Positions 1 through 23,632 are shown, counted from the first letter of the stretch. The stretch: DNA of 64,000 nt from Liolophura sinensis (GCF_032854445.1 NC_088302.1:49754046-49818045), one strand, 5' to 3'. Numbers and translations: made by a program. The notes: a model not told the origin generated them from the sequence alone.

Positions 1-1245
1 ATATAGCACAGATGGATCCATACTGAGTGGATTATTCGGACAAAGTAGAATGTAGCACAGATGGATCCATACTGAGTGGATTATTCTGACGAGGTAGAAT
101 GTAGCACAGATGGATCCATACTGAGTGGATTATTCTGACGAGGTAGAATATAGCACAGATGGATCCATACTGAGTGGATTATTCGGACAAGGTAGAATGT
201 AGCACAGATGGATCCATACTGAGTGGATTATTCTGACGAGGTAGAATGTAGCACAGATGGATCCATACTGAGTGGATTATTCTGACGAGGTAGAATATAG
301 CACAGATGGATCCATACGGAGTGGATTATTCTGACGAGGTAGAATGTAGCACAGATGGATCCATACTGAGTTAATTATTCGGACAAGATAGAATATAGCA
401 CAGATGGATCCATACTGAGTGGATTATTCTGACAAGGTAGAATGTAGCACAGATGGATCCATACTGAGTGGATTATTCGGACGAGGTAGAATATAGCACA
501 GATGGATCCATACTGAGTGGATTATTCGGACAAATTAGAATGTAGCACAGATGGATCCATTATGAGCGGATTATTCTGACTGGGTAGAATGTAGCACAGA
601 TGGATCCATACTGAGTGGATTATTCTGACGAGTGGAATGTAGCACAGATGGATCCATACTGAGTGGATTATTCGGACAAAAGTAGAATGTAGCACAGATG
701 GATCCATACTGAGTGGATTATTCTGACGAGGCAGAATGTAGCACAGATGGATCCATTTTGAGTGGATTATTCTGACGAGGTAGAATATAGCACAGATGGA
801 TCCATACTGAGTGGATTATTCTGACGAGGCAGAATGTAGCACAGATGGATCCATACTGAGTGGATTATTCTGACGAGGTAGAATGTAGCACAGATGGATC
901 CATACTGAGTGGATTATTCTGACGAGGGGAATGTAGCACAGATGGATCCATACTGAGTGGATTATTCTGACGAGGTAGAATGTAGCACAGATGGATCCAT
1001 ACTGAGTGGATTATTCTGACGAGGTAGAATGTAGCACAGATGGATCCATACTGAGAGGATTATTCGGACAAAAGTAGAATGTAGCACAGATGGATCCATA
1101 CTGAGTGGATTATTCTGACGAGGTAGAATGTAGCACAGATGGATCCATAGTGGATTATTCTGACGAGGTAGAATCCACAGATGGATCCATTTTGAGTGGA
1201 TTATTCTGACAAGGTAGAATCCACAGATGGATCCATTTTGAGTAT
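1..1245. repeat. 49-bp minisatellite, about 25 copies
   Basis: The unit is built on gatggatccatactgagtgg followed by attattctgacgaggtagaa and tgtagcaca. The period is 49 (for example starts at 11 and 60). The array enters from outside the window; variation is mostly ctgacgagg versus cggacaaag and gtag versus atag. The last two units are shortened. Minus-strand ORFs through it are by-products of the repeat. It most likely lies in a TRPC intron. Confidence 0.95.
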
Positions 1246-3039
1246 GGCAACAATCACAGGCCATTGCAGTCAGTATCTATCCTAATGGTCTAGAAGTGCA
1301 TGTAACAGCTGGTCATTGAATTTTTTTTTTAATTTTTTGTTGCTTTTGAAGTGGAAGGGTTTTTTTGAGAATGAAAGCTATCCAAGAGCAGTGCGTGCAG
1401 TTTTGTGCAGTTTGCATTGAGGTGAATTACTTGGCAAGCACTTGAGAGTTTGCCTTTGATATTTGTTCAGCTGTTATTTGTACTTTTTGACATGATGAAC
1501 CAGTTTGACCTGCCATAAATTTTTTTGGGTATACAACATGAAGTGAAAACATGTACATAAAAATCTTTCTGTGTACTCAACTAGATTTCAGTGCTGGTTT
1601 GTTTGCATATTTATATGTCATTCCTGAACAAATAAAATCTAATGAACTTTTGATGGAATAGCACAAGCCTGTGAAAGTGTTAGCATGTGGCGAGCTAGTG
1701 ACTTGCCGCTGAAAACATGTTGCCCTGTGCCAGCTTTGTGTTATTTAGCATTCACAGGAGGAACATGTTTTCCTTTAAACCATACCCTAATTCCTCAAAC
1801 TTTTTGCATGTAAAAGAGCAACTTTCAGTGCAAGTTATGCACATTGGTAATTTTATTTTGAGAACAAAAAGTACATTGGTTAGCTTGGCCAATTTCAGAG
1901 TTTCACAAGAAGTGTAATTTTATCAGTCAAAAACAGACTAATGCCTTCAAAATATGCCTGAATAAATACCTTGTAAACATGTGAAAAGGTTGAAGAATTA
2001 CAGTCATAATTTAGAGCATAGTGATGCATTTTGGATTTCTTTACAACAGATACAGCATTAATTATGCACCCATTTCATTAATATGTTAGCTGTGTTGTTC
2101 TGAACAGTACATGCAGTACTGATAATTATTTATATAATGCGACTTTTTTCTATATATTCCCCTTTGTAGTTAGCAGCCTACCTAGAATTGGAGTCAAATC
2201 CATGCCAGTGTCGTTAAGTACACTTTTGCTTGACAGCATCTTGAAACTTTTTTCAAAATCTTGTGTGCGAGAGTTTTTGTTAGTGTTGTATTCCTTAATT
2301 ACCTTATAGTGCCCATAGATTTTAATTCATGTTGTCGATATCCGTTGGGCCTTGACAAGAGGTTTGTTAGAAAGATGTACTGGGAAATTAAATTTTCGTC
2401 TGAAGGAAAGTCGCAGCGACTAGGCTGATTTATCAGTGGTGAGGGAAGGGAGGATGAGTTAGGGCTATGTATTTGTTTTCTGTGCAGGCCTTAACATCCA
2501 CAGATGTCTGGAGCCTTCTACTGGTGATCCAAGTGCATGCATGTGAAGGGTTTTTATTGTAGATATCCTTATGTCGAAAACAGGAGATTAGAAAAAGTGA
2601 AGCTTTGTAAATATTAAATTTGACGAGTTAGATTCCAGGATTGTTAACGTTCAGATGATGAAAAGGTCAGCAAGTTCCCGCTGTGTGGTAGATAAGGTAA
2701 CCTGCTCGCTTTTCCCAATTTGCTCACCTCGATCCGTAACCCTAACAACAGTGCTTTATGTCAAGTAATCAAGCTTACGGCATAAAAACTACCCGTGAAG
2801 TCTTCCTGTACAGCCTCAGGCTTTCTTGTGCTGGGCAGTATTAAATCAACTGTATTTCTCAAGATGGCTAAAATTCGGTTAGGACCTGACAATTTGATAT
2901 ACTGACATGACTAGCAGGGATAAATGACATTATTTTGCTATAGTGTCCATGAATTCATAGAAGTCATTAGTTATGTGGTAAGGAAGTGGTACAGTTCTTC
3001 CTCACAAAAAAACACATGGTGAACCTGATGCAGCATATC

Positions 3040-4440
3040 ATGGTTAACATTACAAGTGCTTTTTCAGCATTGACATTTGCTACAGTCTGTTAGGCACATG
3101 TACTATTGGTACATTTACATGTAGTTGACACATGCTTCAAGAGCACTGGCATGTGCTACAAACTATTAGATACTACATTTAGTTGACATTTTGCTACAGG
3201 TTATTGGTTACTATGTTTAGCTGACAAGTGCTTGTACAGTGTTGGCATATGTACTGGTTGCTACATTTGGTTGTCAAGCACTTTATCATCATTTACATTT
3301 GCTACTGCTGTTGGGTACTACATTCAGTTGACATTTTTGCAGTGGCCTGTTGGTTGTAGTTGACAAGTGCCTGCTGAGCGTTGACATTTTGCTAGAGCCC
3401 TTGACAAGTGCCTGATGAGTGTTGGCATTTTGCTATAACCTATTAGTTATAGTTGGCAAGTGCCTGCTCAGTGTTCACATTTTGCTAGAGCCTGGTGGTT
3501 ACAGTTGACAAGTGCCTGATCAGTGTTGACATTTTGCTAGAGCCTGTTGGTTACAGTTGACAAGTGCCTACTCGGTGTTGACATTTTGCTAGAGCCTGTT
3601 GGTTACAGTTGACAAGTGTCTGCTCCGTGTTAACATGCACTGTCTTATTGGTTACTACGTTTAGCTGCAGGATTTTCATTTTGAATTAGAGAAGGAGACC
3701 AGAGTTCAAAAGCAGGCAGCTGAATTGAAAGTGATTCTTTCACAGTTACAATTGGTTTGAGTGGTCAGAATATCCAAAGTAGACGGCTACAGGGACAGCT
3801 GTGTGCAGCCTGTTACATGCCCTTTTTTTAACACCCTGCAGATGACATATAAAGTGTTATGTGTTCAACTTTTCATTTAGTTACATATAAAATGCTTGTT
3901 CAGCATTTTCATGTATTACAGCATATTGGTTATATTTAGTTACATAAGTGCATGGTCTACTCTGACATTGACTACTGTCTGTTAGTGTACATTTAACTGA
4001 CGGTGGCATCATCACTGTTAACAATTAGTTACGACATCTACGACATAGTTAATTACTATATTTCGTTGACATTTCACGACGGCCAAGTGGTCACTAAGCT
4101 CAGTTAAAAGTGCTTGTTCAACATGGACATTAACTGCATATGGCTTAATAATACATGTGCATTCAGCTGACAAAGGTGTTTGTTGTACTTTGACATTTGC
4201 CACAACCTTTTGATGACTACATTTAGTAGACCTGTATGTCCTCGTCATTTGACTGAAAAATTGTTAAGTTCAACGTTAAACCCCAAGCACTCACTTACTC
4301 CCTAGACCATGTTTACTTGTTGAACTTTGACATTTCCTACAGCCTATATTGGTCACAACAGTTAGTAACATAAGTGCTCATTCACCAATGACACGTACAG
4401 TCTACAGCCTGTTGACTTTTACATTTTGCAAGTTGCATTA
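3040..4440. repeat. Degenerate tandem repeat of about 52 bp
   Basis: Units resemble ttacagttgacaagtgcctg followed by atcagtgttgacattttgct and agagcctgttgg. Copies are most alike at about 3340-3640 and decay on both sides, with recognisable tacatttagttgaca remnants out to about 4440. The gradient fits an old array with a recently homogenised centre. Confidence 0.75.
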
Positions 4441-4561
4441 TAGAAAACCTTTCATTGTGTAGATTTGTGATGATCCCTTTTGCTCAATGTTATGACTGCC
4501 CTCTTAAAATAGTCATAGTACAGCTGCTTTGCAGTGTTTAAAGTGGAAGGTGGGAAATTCA

Positions 4562-4740
4562 AATTTTTTTTTTTTTTTTTTTTGATTGGTGTTTTACGCC
4601 GTACTCAAGAATATTTCACTTATACGATGGCAGCCAGCATTATGGTGGGAGGAAACCGAGCAGAGCCCAGGTGAAACCCACGACTATCCGCAGGTTGCTT
4701 GCAGACCTTCCCACATACGGCCGGAGAGGAAGCGAGCATG
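4562..4740 (-). mobile_element. tRNA-derived SINE, 5'-truncated
   Basis: The poly-T tail at 4565-4583, then gattggtgttttacgccgta, a body shared with the other copies in this window, and an end near ggaagcgagcatgaa mark a minus-strand copy that lacks the tRNA-like head. Confidence 0.8.
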
Positions 4741-6194
4741 AATTCAATTATTTGATAAGCTCACAATACAAAACAGACTAGCCCGTGATGCATTGTGGGT
4801 GAGAGTGGCAAAGGAAAGAAAGTAAAGGATAAGATTACGATTGACTGTCTTATTGACTCGTTCAGATCTACAGAAGGATTGCTTGGCAGTTGTGAACTGC
4901 AAAAATTCACACCCATGCTCAAGCAGATAAGTGCACAAACAGGAAAATCACAATTTTATTTGGGTTCCATGTGGCTATATTAAAGACAGGAGATGGATTT
5001 TCCTTTAAAATTTGGCTGCTTATGAGTTTTTTAACATCAGCATAACACGAGAAGGCGGTGTTGATGTGCTGTATGCAGCGAAATCGAACCTACATGTATA
5101 CCAACCAGTCATTACTGGAGACACAGTGAAAAAAAGTGGAAGGTCATGTTGATGCCATTTTGATGCTTAGCAGCTTTGTCTCATAAAGTCAAATACAAGT
5201 GATATTTTTGTTGTAGGGTGAGCTAGTACTACAAAACTTTTGTATAGACAACTTTTGCATCACATGTGCAGGGTGAATTTAATTATGACTTAGTTATCAC
5301 TTGCCATTTTCAGAGTTTCTTGAATGCAGGACAAATAGGGACCATTATAGCTCCAGAAATATCAAACCCGAAATTAAAATGTGCACAGGAACTTGTTTGA
5401 TTTTTTAATGTTTTAGCCATATCATTTTGAAAACAGGAGGTGGTAAGTGGCATTTCATATGGTAATGAGAACATCAAAAATAGAACAAAAGTGGTCAAAC
5501 ATGTTTAGGTGTGAGAAGAATGTGTTGATATATCACTTTAAAGTCAAGGTATAACTTGCTCTATTAGTAATGGAAAATGCCAAAGTAAACCCATATGTTT
5601 GTACATGAATTCAGTGTACACTGTAAGCAGACTTTATGAAGACCAAGATGGTTCACACGATTCCTCTGGCAGAAGGGAAACAACTCTTTGTCGTAAGCTG
5701 GCATAGCTTGTCTTTTTTGTGACCACCGTGCCAGTATCTTGCCAGTCACACTGAGATTTTGCGAGGCTTGTCCTCCTGCTTTTATAGTGATACTGATGAA
5801 ATTTTTGGCGTAATTTTTGTGTCAGGAATTCTTTTAATTCGTAGATCACAAATTCATTAAAAAATTGTTTACACATGATTGCTCTTGAACTTGCGAAATT
5901 CATGATTATGGAAATAACTACAGAGCAAATGTATCATTAATTGTTTTACAGGATAAATCTGTTTTCAGTGTAGGATAAGCACATAAACATAATAATAAAA
6001 ACTTAAAAATCATTTAATCTGTTACAAAAAAGTCAAAGACATATTTATAGAAAACCTAGAAAATAGGAAATCATTAAAACGACAAAATTAAAAGTTGGAT
6101 TTTTATTTTTATTCCATTTTTGTTGTTTTTAGAGATCGCTCTCCCACAAACACAGAATAAAATTGGTATAGCCTAAAGTCCCATTGTGAATGAA

Positions 6195-7155
6195 AGTGGG
6201 ACGAATGCTGTGTGGAGTCTGATAAATCACAGCAGGTGAAAGTGGGACATTTGCTATGTGGAGTCTGGTAAATCACAGCAGGTGAAAGTGGGACATTTGC
6301 TATGTGGAGTCTGGTAAATCACAGCAGGTGAAAGTGGGACATTTGCTATGTGGAGTCTGGTAAATCACAGCAGGTGAAAAGTGGGACAAATGCTGTGTGG
6401 AGTCTGATAAATCACAGCAGGTGAAAGTGGGACTAATGCTTGTGGAGTCTGGTAAATCACAGCAGGTGAAAGTGGGACATTTGCTATGTGGAGTCTGTAA
6501 ATCACAGCAGGTGAAAGTGGGACAAATGCTATGTGGAGTCTGATAAATCACAGCAGGTGAAAGTGGGACAAATGCTGTGTGGAGTCTGATAAATCACAGC
6601 AGGTGAAAGTGGGACAATTGCTATGTGGAGTCTGATAAATCACAGCAGGTGAAAGTGGGGACTAATGTTATGTGGAGTCTGATAAATCACAGCAGGTGAA
6701 AGTGGGACAATTGCTATGTGGAGTCTGATAAGTCACAGCAGGTGAAAGTGGGACTAATGCTTGTGGAGTCTGATAAATCACAGCAGGTGAAAGTGGGACA
6801 TTTGCTATGTGGAGTCTGATAAATCACAGCAGGTGAAAGGTGGGACTAATGTTAGGTGGAGTCTGATAAATCACAGCAGATGAAAGTGGGACAATTGCTA
6901 TGTGGAGTCTGATAAATCACAGCAGGTGAAAGTGGGACAATTTGCTATGTGGAGTCTGGTAAATCACAGCAGGTGAAAGTGGGACAATTGCTATGTGGAG
7001 TCTGATAAATTGCAGCAGGTGAAAGTGGGGACTAATGCTTGTGGAGTCTGATAAATCACAGCAGGTGAAAGTGGGACAATTGCTATGTGGAGTCTGGTAA
7101 ATCACAGCAGGTGAAAGTGGGACAGATGCTGTGTGAAGTCTGATAAATCAGGTGG
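6195..7155. repeat. 46-bp minisatellite, about 21 copies
   Basis: The unit is gtgggacaaatgctgtgtgg followed by agtctgataaatcacagcag and gtgaaa. Two interleaved variants occur (acatttgctatg and acaattgctatg), plus single-base indels. It lies about 600 bp before the first visible TRPC exon; minus-strand ORFs across it are by-products. Confidence 0.95.
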
Positions 7156-7774
7156 AGATGAGATATGAAATGCAGCTTGGTCTATTTTCTTGCAACTAGT
7201 AGTCCATTCAACAAATCACACTGTGTGAAAATGGCTTTACTGACACTTTGAAGTATTTAAAAGTCTGGGCAAAGTGCTAGTTATATAGGTGTCACAATAA
7301 TGGCACTCTAGCACTAGATGTGCTCTTACAATGTGGGTGTCATACTTGGTGTCTGCAACATGACACTACATGAAACCAGGGGTAAATTACCATTTGAAAG
7401 TCAGATGTCATTTGACTGACAGTAAATCTCCTACTATTTCATGGAATATTTCTCACAAACTTAATTATTACCTTGTTACACTAAGTTAGTGAAAAAACAT
7501 GTCAAATTTTATCTGATTTTCAAGAAATCAAATACATAAACTTCTCTAGATTTTTCACCGACTACAATACATGTATATAGTTGCCCCTCTGTGCTGCAGT
7601 TATACTTTATTAGTGTAGTGTTATTTAATAGTTGGTAAGAAATCCCACATAATTATGGGGAGTATAATTATTATATAAGTGAACATGATTTTCATTTGAT
7701 TTAAGACATTTTAAATTCAAAATGTATTCAATTATTAACCCACTAATGCTACATTTTTTGTTTTTTTTTTTCAG

Positions 7775-17099
<9,325 letters not shown>

Positions 17100-17275
17100 A
17101 CGTCCTCTAATAATATGCGTGCGCTTCAGTGGCTCTAATAGTTTGATAAGACTCCTCCCCATTGTCTCTTTATAGGTCACAAGTTACCATTCCAAACCAA
17201 AAAGACATTGATATGTAGAAAGTTTGTGTTTATTTAATTATATATGAAGATTCTACTTGCATGATCATCTTATAA

Positions 17276-17304
17276 AATAAACATTTTAAATGTTATAAAA
17301 TAAA
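17276..17304 (+). promoter_or_regulatory. Polyadenylation signals for the short TRPC isoform
   Basis: Two AATAAA hexamers (17276-17281 and 17299-17304) lie about 180-200 bases after the exon 8 stop, in very AT-rich sequence. They would end the short transcript before the alternative last exon. Confidence 0.6.
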
Positions 17305-17309
17305 TATAA

Positions 17310-20300
17310 TATATATTACAATATATTGGACAAAAACATGGTACGTCCTTGCATGATACTGTGTGCCTACCTGAGGCTTCAAAATTGACTGACAGGTGTC
17401 CGTTTTCTGACGTTGATTAATTTACAAGTGGTGTTTTTGTGCATGGTTTTGCTATACCCTTTGCCTAAATTTGTATTGAACTGTATTAGTTGTGCTAGTA
17501 CAGTGATCACACCAGAATTTGTTGGTTTCCGGAATAAGTGTTTATGTCATATCTTGTTGACATCGATGACGATACGGACATTTAATCGTCCTTCTGTATA
17601 CATATTGAGAAATGATCCAGAGCTTTTATCGTTAACATTAGATTGGCCAGTATTTGGTTTTACATATCCCGTTGTAACATTATAAAGTTTATACGTTGTA
17701 ATATTGTATCGATATACACACTTGTTAAAAATTTTCACCGTGTACAGTTATCCGGGTGCAATCTAGATGGGATTAGGCGACATTTTCCCTGCCATATTTT
17801 TATTGGCAATTTGAAATTTTACTGCGGTGCAGCAAAACTAAAACAGAGGTGTGATATAACTGCAAAAGCCGCTGGTCGGTATTTTCTTTATAACATTTAA
17901 AGATACAAGTTGATTCGTGGGATAAGTGTGAAATTGAGGAAGATCTGCACACAGACTTTAGGGCTTATTAGGACTGATTTATTAGCATATTACCCTGTAC
18001 GTGCCGCATATTTCTTGTCCTGTTGGACGACTTCACTTAATGAACATGGGAGCATGTGGAATAGAAAGTTGCTCGGAAGTTCCCCAGGCTTTGCGTTATA
18101 AAATAAAGGACAAAATGCCACCCAATCTCATCCAAAGGTGGAATATTATAGTCGGAATATACCTTCGACGTCATAAATGAAATCATGTCCAGCGTTGATC
18201 GTTTTAATGTTACTAAGCTTGGCCATATACCATCCTTGTATTGTTCAGAGAAATAAATGGTGTATTCCTGTATCTATTTTGCCGTGTGCCTTCACTGTTC
18301 CATGGTGTAATAATTCGCAGCTTTTCAAACTTCCAAGCCTTTGACTTTATCTTCCTAGCTGTTGTAAATGCAATTTTCTCATTCGCTCGGCTATATCCAT
18401 TTGTTGTAAGCAAATAACACCTGAGATTCAATGTCCCTCTCTGAAAACTAACTGGTTGTCCATAACGAACTAAAATCTTTTGTGCATATTTGTTGTTCGT
18501 CTTTCGATTTATTTCTTGTGTATTTATTAGTGTACATACTAGATCTGAACATAGATTTTCTTCAAGTGTTTCTCAGAGTGGTTTTGCTTTCACATATGAT
18601 ACAAGTAACATTTAAGGCAATGTGTAGCCTTGTTGGTTTTTCTGTGTTAAATTGAGTTATACAGTTTGGTTTCCAGGACATGTTGGTTTACTTTGCCTGG
18701 CATCGTCTACAGTGCTGCCATGCCTCTCAAAGCAAAGTGACCTGCTGATGTCTTCTTCTTAGAGCTTGCTTGATCGTTGCCTAGATTTCACGTCCTTGTT
18801 TATATAACTTACAACACCATTTTGTAGACGCGTGAGAAACTTGCATAAAAGAAACTTGCATAAAAGTAATTTGTGAAATTAATCTTGGCGTCGTTGTGTA
18901 TTAAGTGAATCTACGTTATGAATCACATCCAATTTTTTTGAAAGTAAATTGTAATTTTTAAGTTGCCCAGGGTAAACAAGTAACACAAATACAGTTCGCG
19001 TTTGCAGGGGCCAGTTCTTCTTTTCACAGAAGTGGACAAAAAATGAGGCATCTCTACTACCTAAGGATCGGACCATTCCATTGATCCACAAAATGAAATC
19101 CTCGAACCTGACTTTCGTATAACATGTGTTTACCACAGACACACTTGAAACTTAAACTCAGGGTTTAACTTTCCAGAAATTCTGTCCAGAAGAGATGCAC
19201 ATCCTCCTGGCCTTATAGAAACGTTTTGACATCGGTATGATTAACAAGCTCACATTGCTTTGGGAAGATGGCGGTGCTTTAGTTTGTAGTTGATTGGCTA
19301 ATACCTTTATTTAGCAATTTGTAATCAGTTTTGTATGGGAAGAATGATGCTGTCCGAAAAACGAACTTTACTTTAATGTTTAATGTTTTGGCTGAAAGTT
19401 AACATTTGACGTTATTATTATAATCTTACGTCTAACTTGTTTTTTCTTCTATTTTTTGCATACTTTTAGGTTTGTGGGGTTTTACGTGTGTTACGTGTTA
19501 TTCATTTTGTTTGATGTTTCGGTTCAGTTGGACACCATGTCGATTCTTTATTCTTCGTACCAAGTTACTCGGTTTGTGTGTACATCTTAAATGTCTTTTT
19601 CTTTCTTGGAGTTAGCCTGTTTCTAATCTGCAACCTCGATGTGTAAAATACATAGATGGCGAAACATACATTCGCACACCAAGCGTCAACCGACCTCTGT
19701 CAATACGTATTAGATAGCTGTCTTTGTTTAAATAATGAAATATTATCATCCGTTATGATGAAGCAAATCTATATCACATCAAGGTTACACGTATATGTGT
19801 CGAGTTTCTCTTTCTGATGAATTTCAGGTTGTTGTTTTTTTATGTGATGGCGTTATTATATGTTATACGTGTTGCGATGTTATAATGTCGAGATTAGCAG
19901 AAATTCTTGATTGTTGGATTGTGTTACTTCCAAGAATTGGGTTTCACAGTTATTCTCTCTATCGGACCAATGGAGTAACTTTTCCCGCACCATGGCGACA
20001 CTGGTCCAAGCTGAACACACCATTATTCCCTTGCATTGCAGGAGTAATACGTCACCAGTTTGCTCACAAAACGTCAACGTAAAAGACAGAACTGAGCAAT
20101 AGACTAAACAGCTTGGACCTGAAGCACTTTAGGCGAGAAAGGTTTCCCATGGGCAATTGTTTGAGCCTGTTCATCGTTTTTTGTGTTTTTTTTCATGTGT
20201 GTGTATGTACCGGGCAACTTCTCGCACTGTGTCGAACTGTCTTTCGCCTGTCATATCTGTTTTCTGGATTCACACAAACGTTGATTCCGTTGTTCTCTGG

Positions 20301-22054
20301 GAGATTCTTATGTAGTGTGCCACATTATGTAACAACAGTTTTGTACTGTACGTGTTGCTGACGTTCTTTGTAAGATTGTAAGTTATGCCATGTTCAGTCC
20401 TTCACATATACATGTACCTGTATTGCTTATGCCTTGTCTTTTTGTGAAAGTTGTCAGTATCTTGATTTGCAAATCTTTCCAGTGTCAAGTCATCAGGTCG
20501 TGTGATTTATGTCACGGCGTCGTATTTTCAGTAGTCCACGATTGTTTTGCCTTTATATATATGGTATTTTTCTTTGGCTTTGTACATACACGTCTTACAA
20601 TGTATTTGTAATGCTAGTGCTAATGGTACTGAATTAGTAATGTTCTAATATTACACGTTTTTTCAGTCTCGTGTTTTACAAATTTCCCTGTTATTTGTGT
20701 TGTGCAAGCTTTCCAGGTGTCATGTGGTGTAAGTGTGTCCAATACACTGTCGTACATGTACAAGCTTTCCGGATGTCCTGTCGTACACGCTTTCCCGGTG
20801 TGCTTTTGTTTAAAGCGTCTCCAATACCCTGTTGTACAAGTTTTCCCAGTGTCTTGTCGTACAACCTCCCGGATGTCCTTTTGTATAAGCGTCTCCAATA
20901 CCCTGTTGTACAAGCTTCCCTGGTGTCCTGCCGTACAACCTTTCCGGATGTCATGTTGTACCGGCAGTTGGGTTGTCCTCCCTGGTGTCCCGTCGGTGTT
21001 GGGTTTGTCTTGTCCCTTTCCTCCAGCCTGTTTGTCGTCTCTGAGTCGTTAACCCTGCACAAGACACCTTCGCAGCACCGCACAAAGAGCACGTCACTCC
21101 TCCCAGCCTGTGGCTGCTGTTTTTCGGACTCGTGTCTCGGCACTGTGATTGGATTGTCACCTTACTCCCTCCCGCTGACCTCCGACCTTATGCCACACCC
21201 CTCATCTGCATGATCGTCGGTGTGCTGCCATTGTCATCCAGGTTAGCTAACTTTGCTGTCGTTTCCTGCTCCTCAACTGGACAATACAATGATGTATGTA
21301 CTAGCCTGACTTAAGTAAGTTTTTCTATCAGCATTCTTGTCTTCGACCTCTTGTGTCATCGGATTTGATGAACTGCCAATGCAGAGCCATGTAGTTGACA
21401 TTCTTCGAACAGTTTTTCTTTCGCCAGTTCGGTGCACAGCTTAACTTCGCTATTCAAGTTGTCTTTATTTGAAATAAACAGAACGAACTGTCATTACCCT
21501 GACTCTTGAATTAGATGAACACGTCTTTGCCAAGCTAAATTACTGATGCTGGATATAAAATCAGATATGCACTTATAACTGTTGTGTTAAGCTGAACAGG
21601 CTAGTTACGTTCAGTCGGATTACTGACTAAATTTTAAAGAAAAACAGAGAATGGATAGACCATGGATTGTGATGGCCTTGCTTTATGGAAATCTTACACT
21701 AGAGATTCATAAAAGTATTTATGAGAAAGTAGATTTTCGACATTTCGGCTGTACATCGGGAAATGGAGATATTTAGACGGCTAAACTTCAAACATTTTGA
21801 AAAATATTAAGAACTTTACTAAATGTAGGCATATTTTGATTATATACATAAACGGTTCGACATGTGACCTTCAATATAATGTTGCCCCTCCTAACAGTAT
21901 CATAGATGGGTTACCGTAAACATGTAGGGTGTAACCCAGTACCGCGTATTTTGTGTACTGAGACGGCGTCTGTTCTTGGACTCCTCTGATTGTTTTGAGT
22001 ATTGGCCTATTTTGACGACAGTTTGTAATGTGGTCGCTTTTGCTCGGGTTCCAG
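17310..22054 (+). other. Intron or 3' flank between the two TRPC terminal exons
   Basis: AT-rich sequence with scattered short ORFs that show no domain. The only structure I see is the 74-bp repeat at 20697-20960. If the long tail is used this is a 5-kb intron; otherwise it is intergenic. Confidence 0.5.
20697..20960. repeat. 74-bp degenerate tandem repeat, about 3.5 copies
   Basis: The unit starts gttgtacaagctttcccggt and continues gtcctgtcgtacaacc and cggatgtccttttgtataag. Copies start at 20831 and 20905. The 180- and 150-codon ORFs crossing it on both strands are repeat by-products. Confidence 0.75.
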
Positions 22055-22809
22055 ATCGCCGACTGTCCAGGAAGAAGAGTCAGTTGTCCTTAGACAGACT
22101 GAAGCGATCCTTATCCGTTGAACCCCGTAGGAAGAAGAGCTCAGAGAAGTTGGAAGTAGAAGAGGAATTGCCCCGATCAATGTCTATGAGATTGCCTGAC
22201 GCTGGCAATGTTAAAGTGCCTGAGACAATCGTTGAAGAATCGTTGGAAATGAGGCGCCAGAGCATTGGTCAAGGGCTTCGCGCCCGAAAGGAAAGTGCCC
22301 ATAAGTTGGTCATCCCAAAGCTGGTGACAGAACCGGCTCCTAGCCGAGAGGCGGACAACGGAGTGAATAAGCACAAAGTGGACGAAGGCTTGGGGGAATC
22401 CATCGACCAACCATCGGTGTTAAATGCTGACTCCATTCCTCCTAGGCGACGTCCTATTGCCAGCAGTAGTCCAAACCTCTCGTTTTTAGAGAGTCCAAAG
22501 TCTGTACCTTTAGGGAGAAATAATAGTAGCAACGGCAAAGTGGTGGTTAGCAAGTCACAAAACATGGAAGCCTTTGACCCCAAAGTGCTTGATATGACAG
22601 AGGGGAATTCCAGCAAACCGTCACATTCACCCACGGATTTGGAAAGTATGGATCCATTTTCCAAAAAACCTATGGGATCCGTGAAGAAAGTATCATTCCT
22701 GTGGTCTGAGATTGGGAAAAATCTCAAAGATCCCAAAGTTGAGAGTTACGTTTACGATGGTAGTATGAAAAACCCTGGCGAAATTGACGGGAAAAAGGAA
22801 TCGACGTAA
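22055..22809 (+). CDS. TRPC: Probable alternative last exon of the TRPC gene (long C-terminal tail)
   Basis: An open frame ending in TAA at 22807-22809 sits behind a good acceptor (gggttccag, ending 22054). TRPC exon 8 contains an internal GTAAGC donor that would end the exon at 17031, one base into a codon. This exon must begin with two bases of a codon, so the phases match exactly and the junction codon becomes AAT (Asn). The resulting tail of about 251 residues is hydrophilic and disordered-looking: a basic, serine-rich start (RRLSRKKSQLSLDRL), repeated R-x-x-S phosphosite-like motifs, then acidic and Pro/Ser-rich parts ending IDGKKEST. Codon use looks coding. AATAAA lies at 22818, nine bases after the stop. 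It could instead be the last exon of a separate gene, but the phase match and the lack of other upstream exons favour a TRPC isoform. The proposal rests on splice sites only. Confidence 0.7.
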
Positions 22810-22817
22810 CCATTTCC

Positions 22818-22823
22818 AATAAA
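22818..22823 (+). promoter_or_regulatory. Polyadenylation signal after the long TRPC tail exon
   Basis: AATAAA begins nine bases after the TAA stop of the long-tail exon. If used, the 3' UTR would be only a few tens of bases. Confidence 0.45.
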
Positions 22824-23620
22824 ATACAATCTGTTGGATAATGCTGCTGTCACTTGTGTATACCCATATTTTTTTATCCTCCTCAGTGTTATTGACATCA
22901 GTTTTGTTTCCCTTTTGTTTTAACGTTAGTGATTTTTTAAATTGTTTTGCTCGTTCATTTAGTGTACCTGTTTCCTCATGTGTCACAACGACGGCCGATT
23001 TCCTTTGTGACGGTATTTTTCTAAGTGCTACATCTGTACATAATACCCATATATCTGCTCAACAGGCAGCTCGTCTTCATCGAGATCGGGGCGACCGTAA
23101 GGCTATACTTCGGACTAGTTCCAACGACTATTAGTCTGGTGATATATATACTAATGCATTACGGGTTACCTTATGTTTACATTTGAATAGCCTCAGCTCC
23201 CAGCATCTCGACTGAACGCTCCACGTGTTCGTATCACAGTGCTATTATTTTCTGAGGCATATATCCTCATGAAACCAAGCCTGGCGACCGACTCATTGAC
23301 GAACGTTCGAAAATGTTGAAAACCTGCTACAATACACAACTAAGTTTGTTTAAAGATTTTTTTGTGAACGAGAAAAAACCATGAAAATTGTGTAAATTTC
23401 GAGTTCAGCTGTTATCACAAAGGTAGACAATTGAGTCACCTTGTAAATCGTCTATGGCCATCATGTGAGGCTCTGCCTATTGTCTCTTTATTTCCGCCCT
23501 TTTCCCCCATATTTGGCACAGAATAAGTTGCCAAGTAATCACAATATGGATGGAAAACGCTGATAAAAAGCCACAGTGGACATGGTAATGGCTGCATTAG
23601 TAGGGAAAAAAATATATATC

Positions 23621-23632
<12 letters not shown>

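Larger units (their letters stand above)
1246..6190 (+). other. Non-coding stretch, probably a TRPC intron
   Basis: AT-rich sequence with no exon I can support. It holds the 52-bp degenerate repeat and one truncated SINE. The upstream TRPC exon that should join in phase 0 to the exon at 7775 was not found here. Confidence 0.6.

Noticed and set aside
1..1245. Possible CRISPR array (regular repeats)
   Set aside because: The repeats are directly adjacent with no unique spacers, in an animal genome. The same holds for all the other arrays.
962..1264. 100-codon minus ORF
   Set aside because: Read through of the 49-bp minisatellite (repeated HLCYILPRQNNPL). Similar ORFs at 6300-7105 come from the 46-bp array.
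20671..21213. 180- and 150-codon ORFs on both strands
   Set aside because: Both run through the 74-bp repeat; unlike real coding sequence they are open on both strands because of unit composition.
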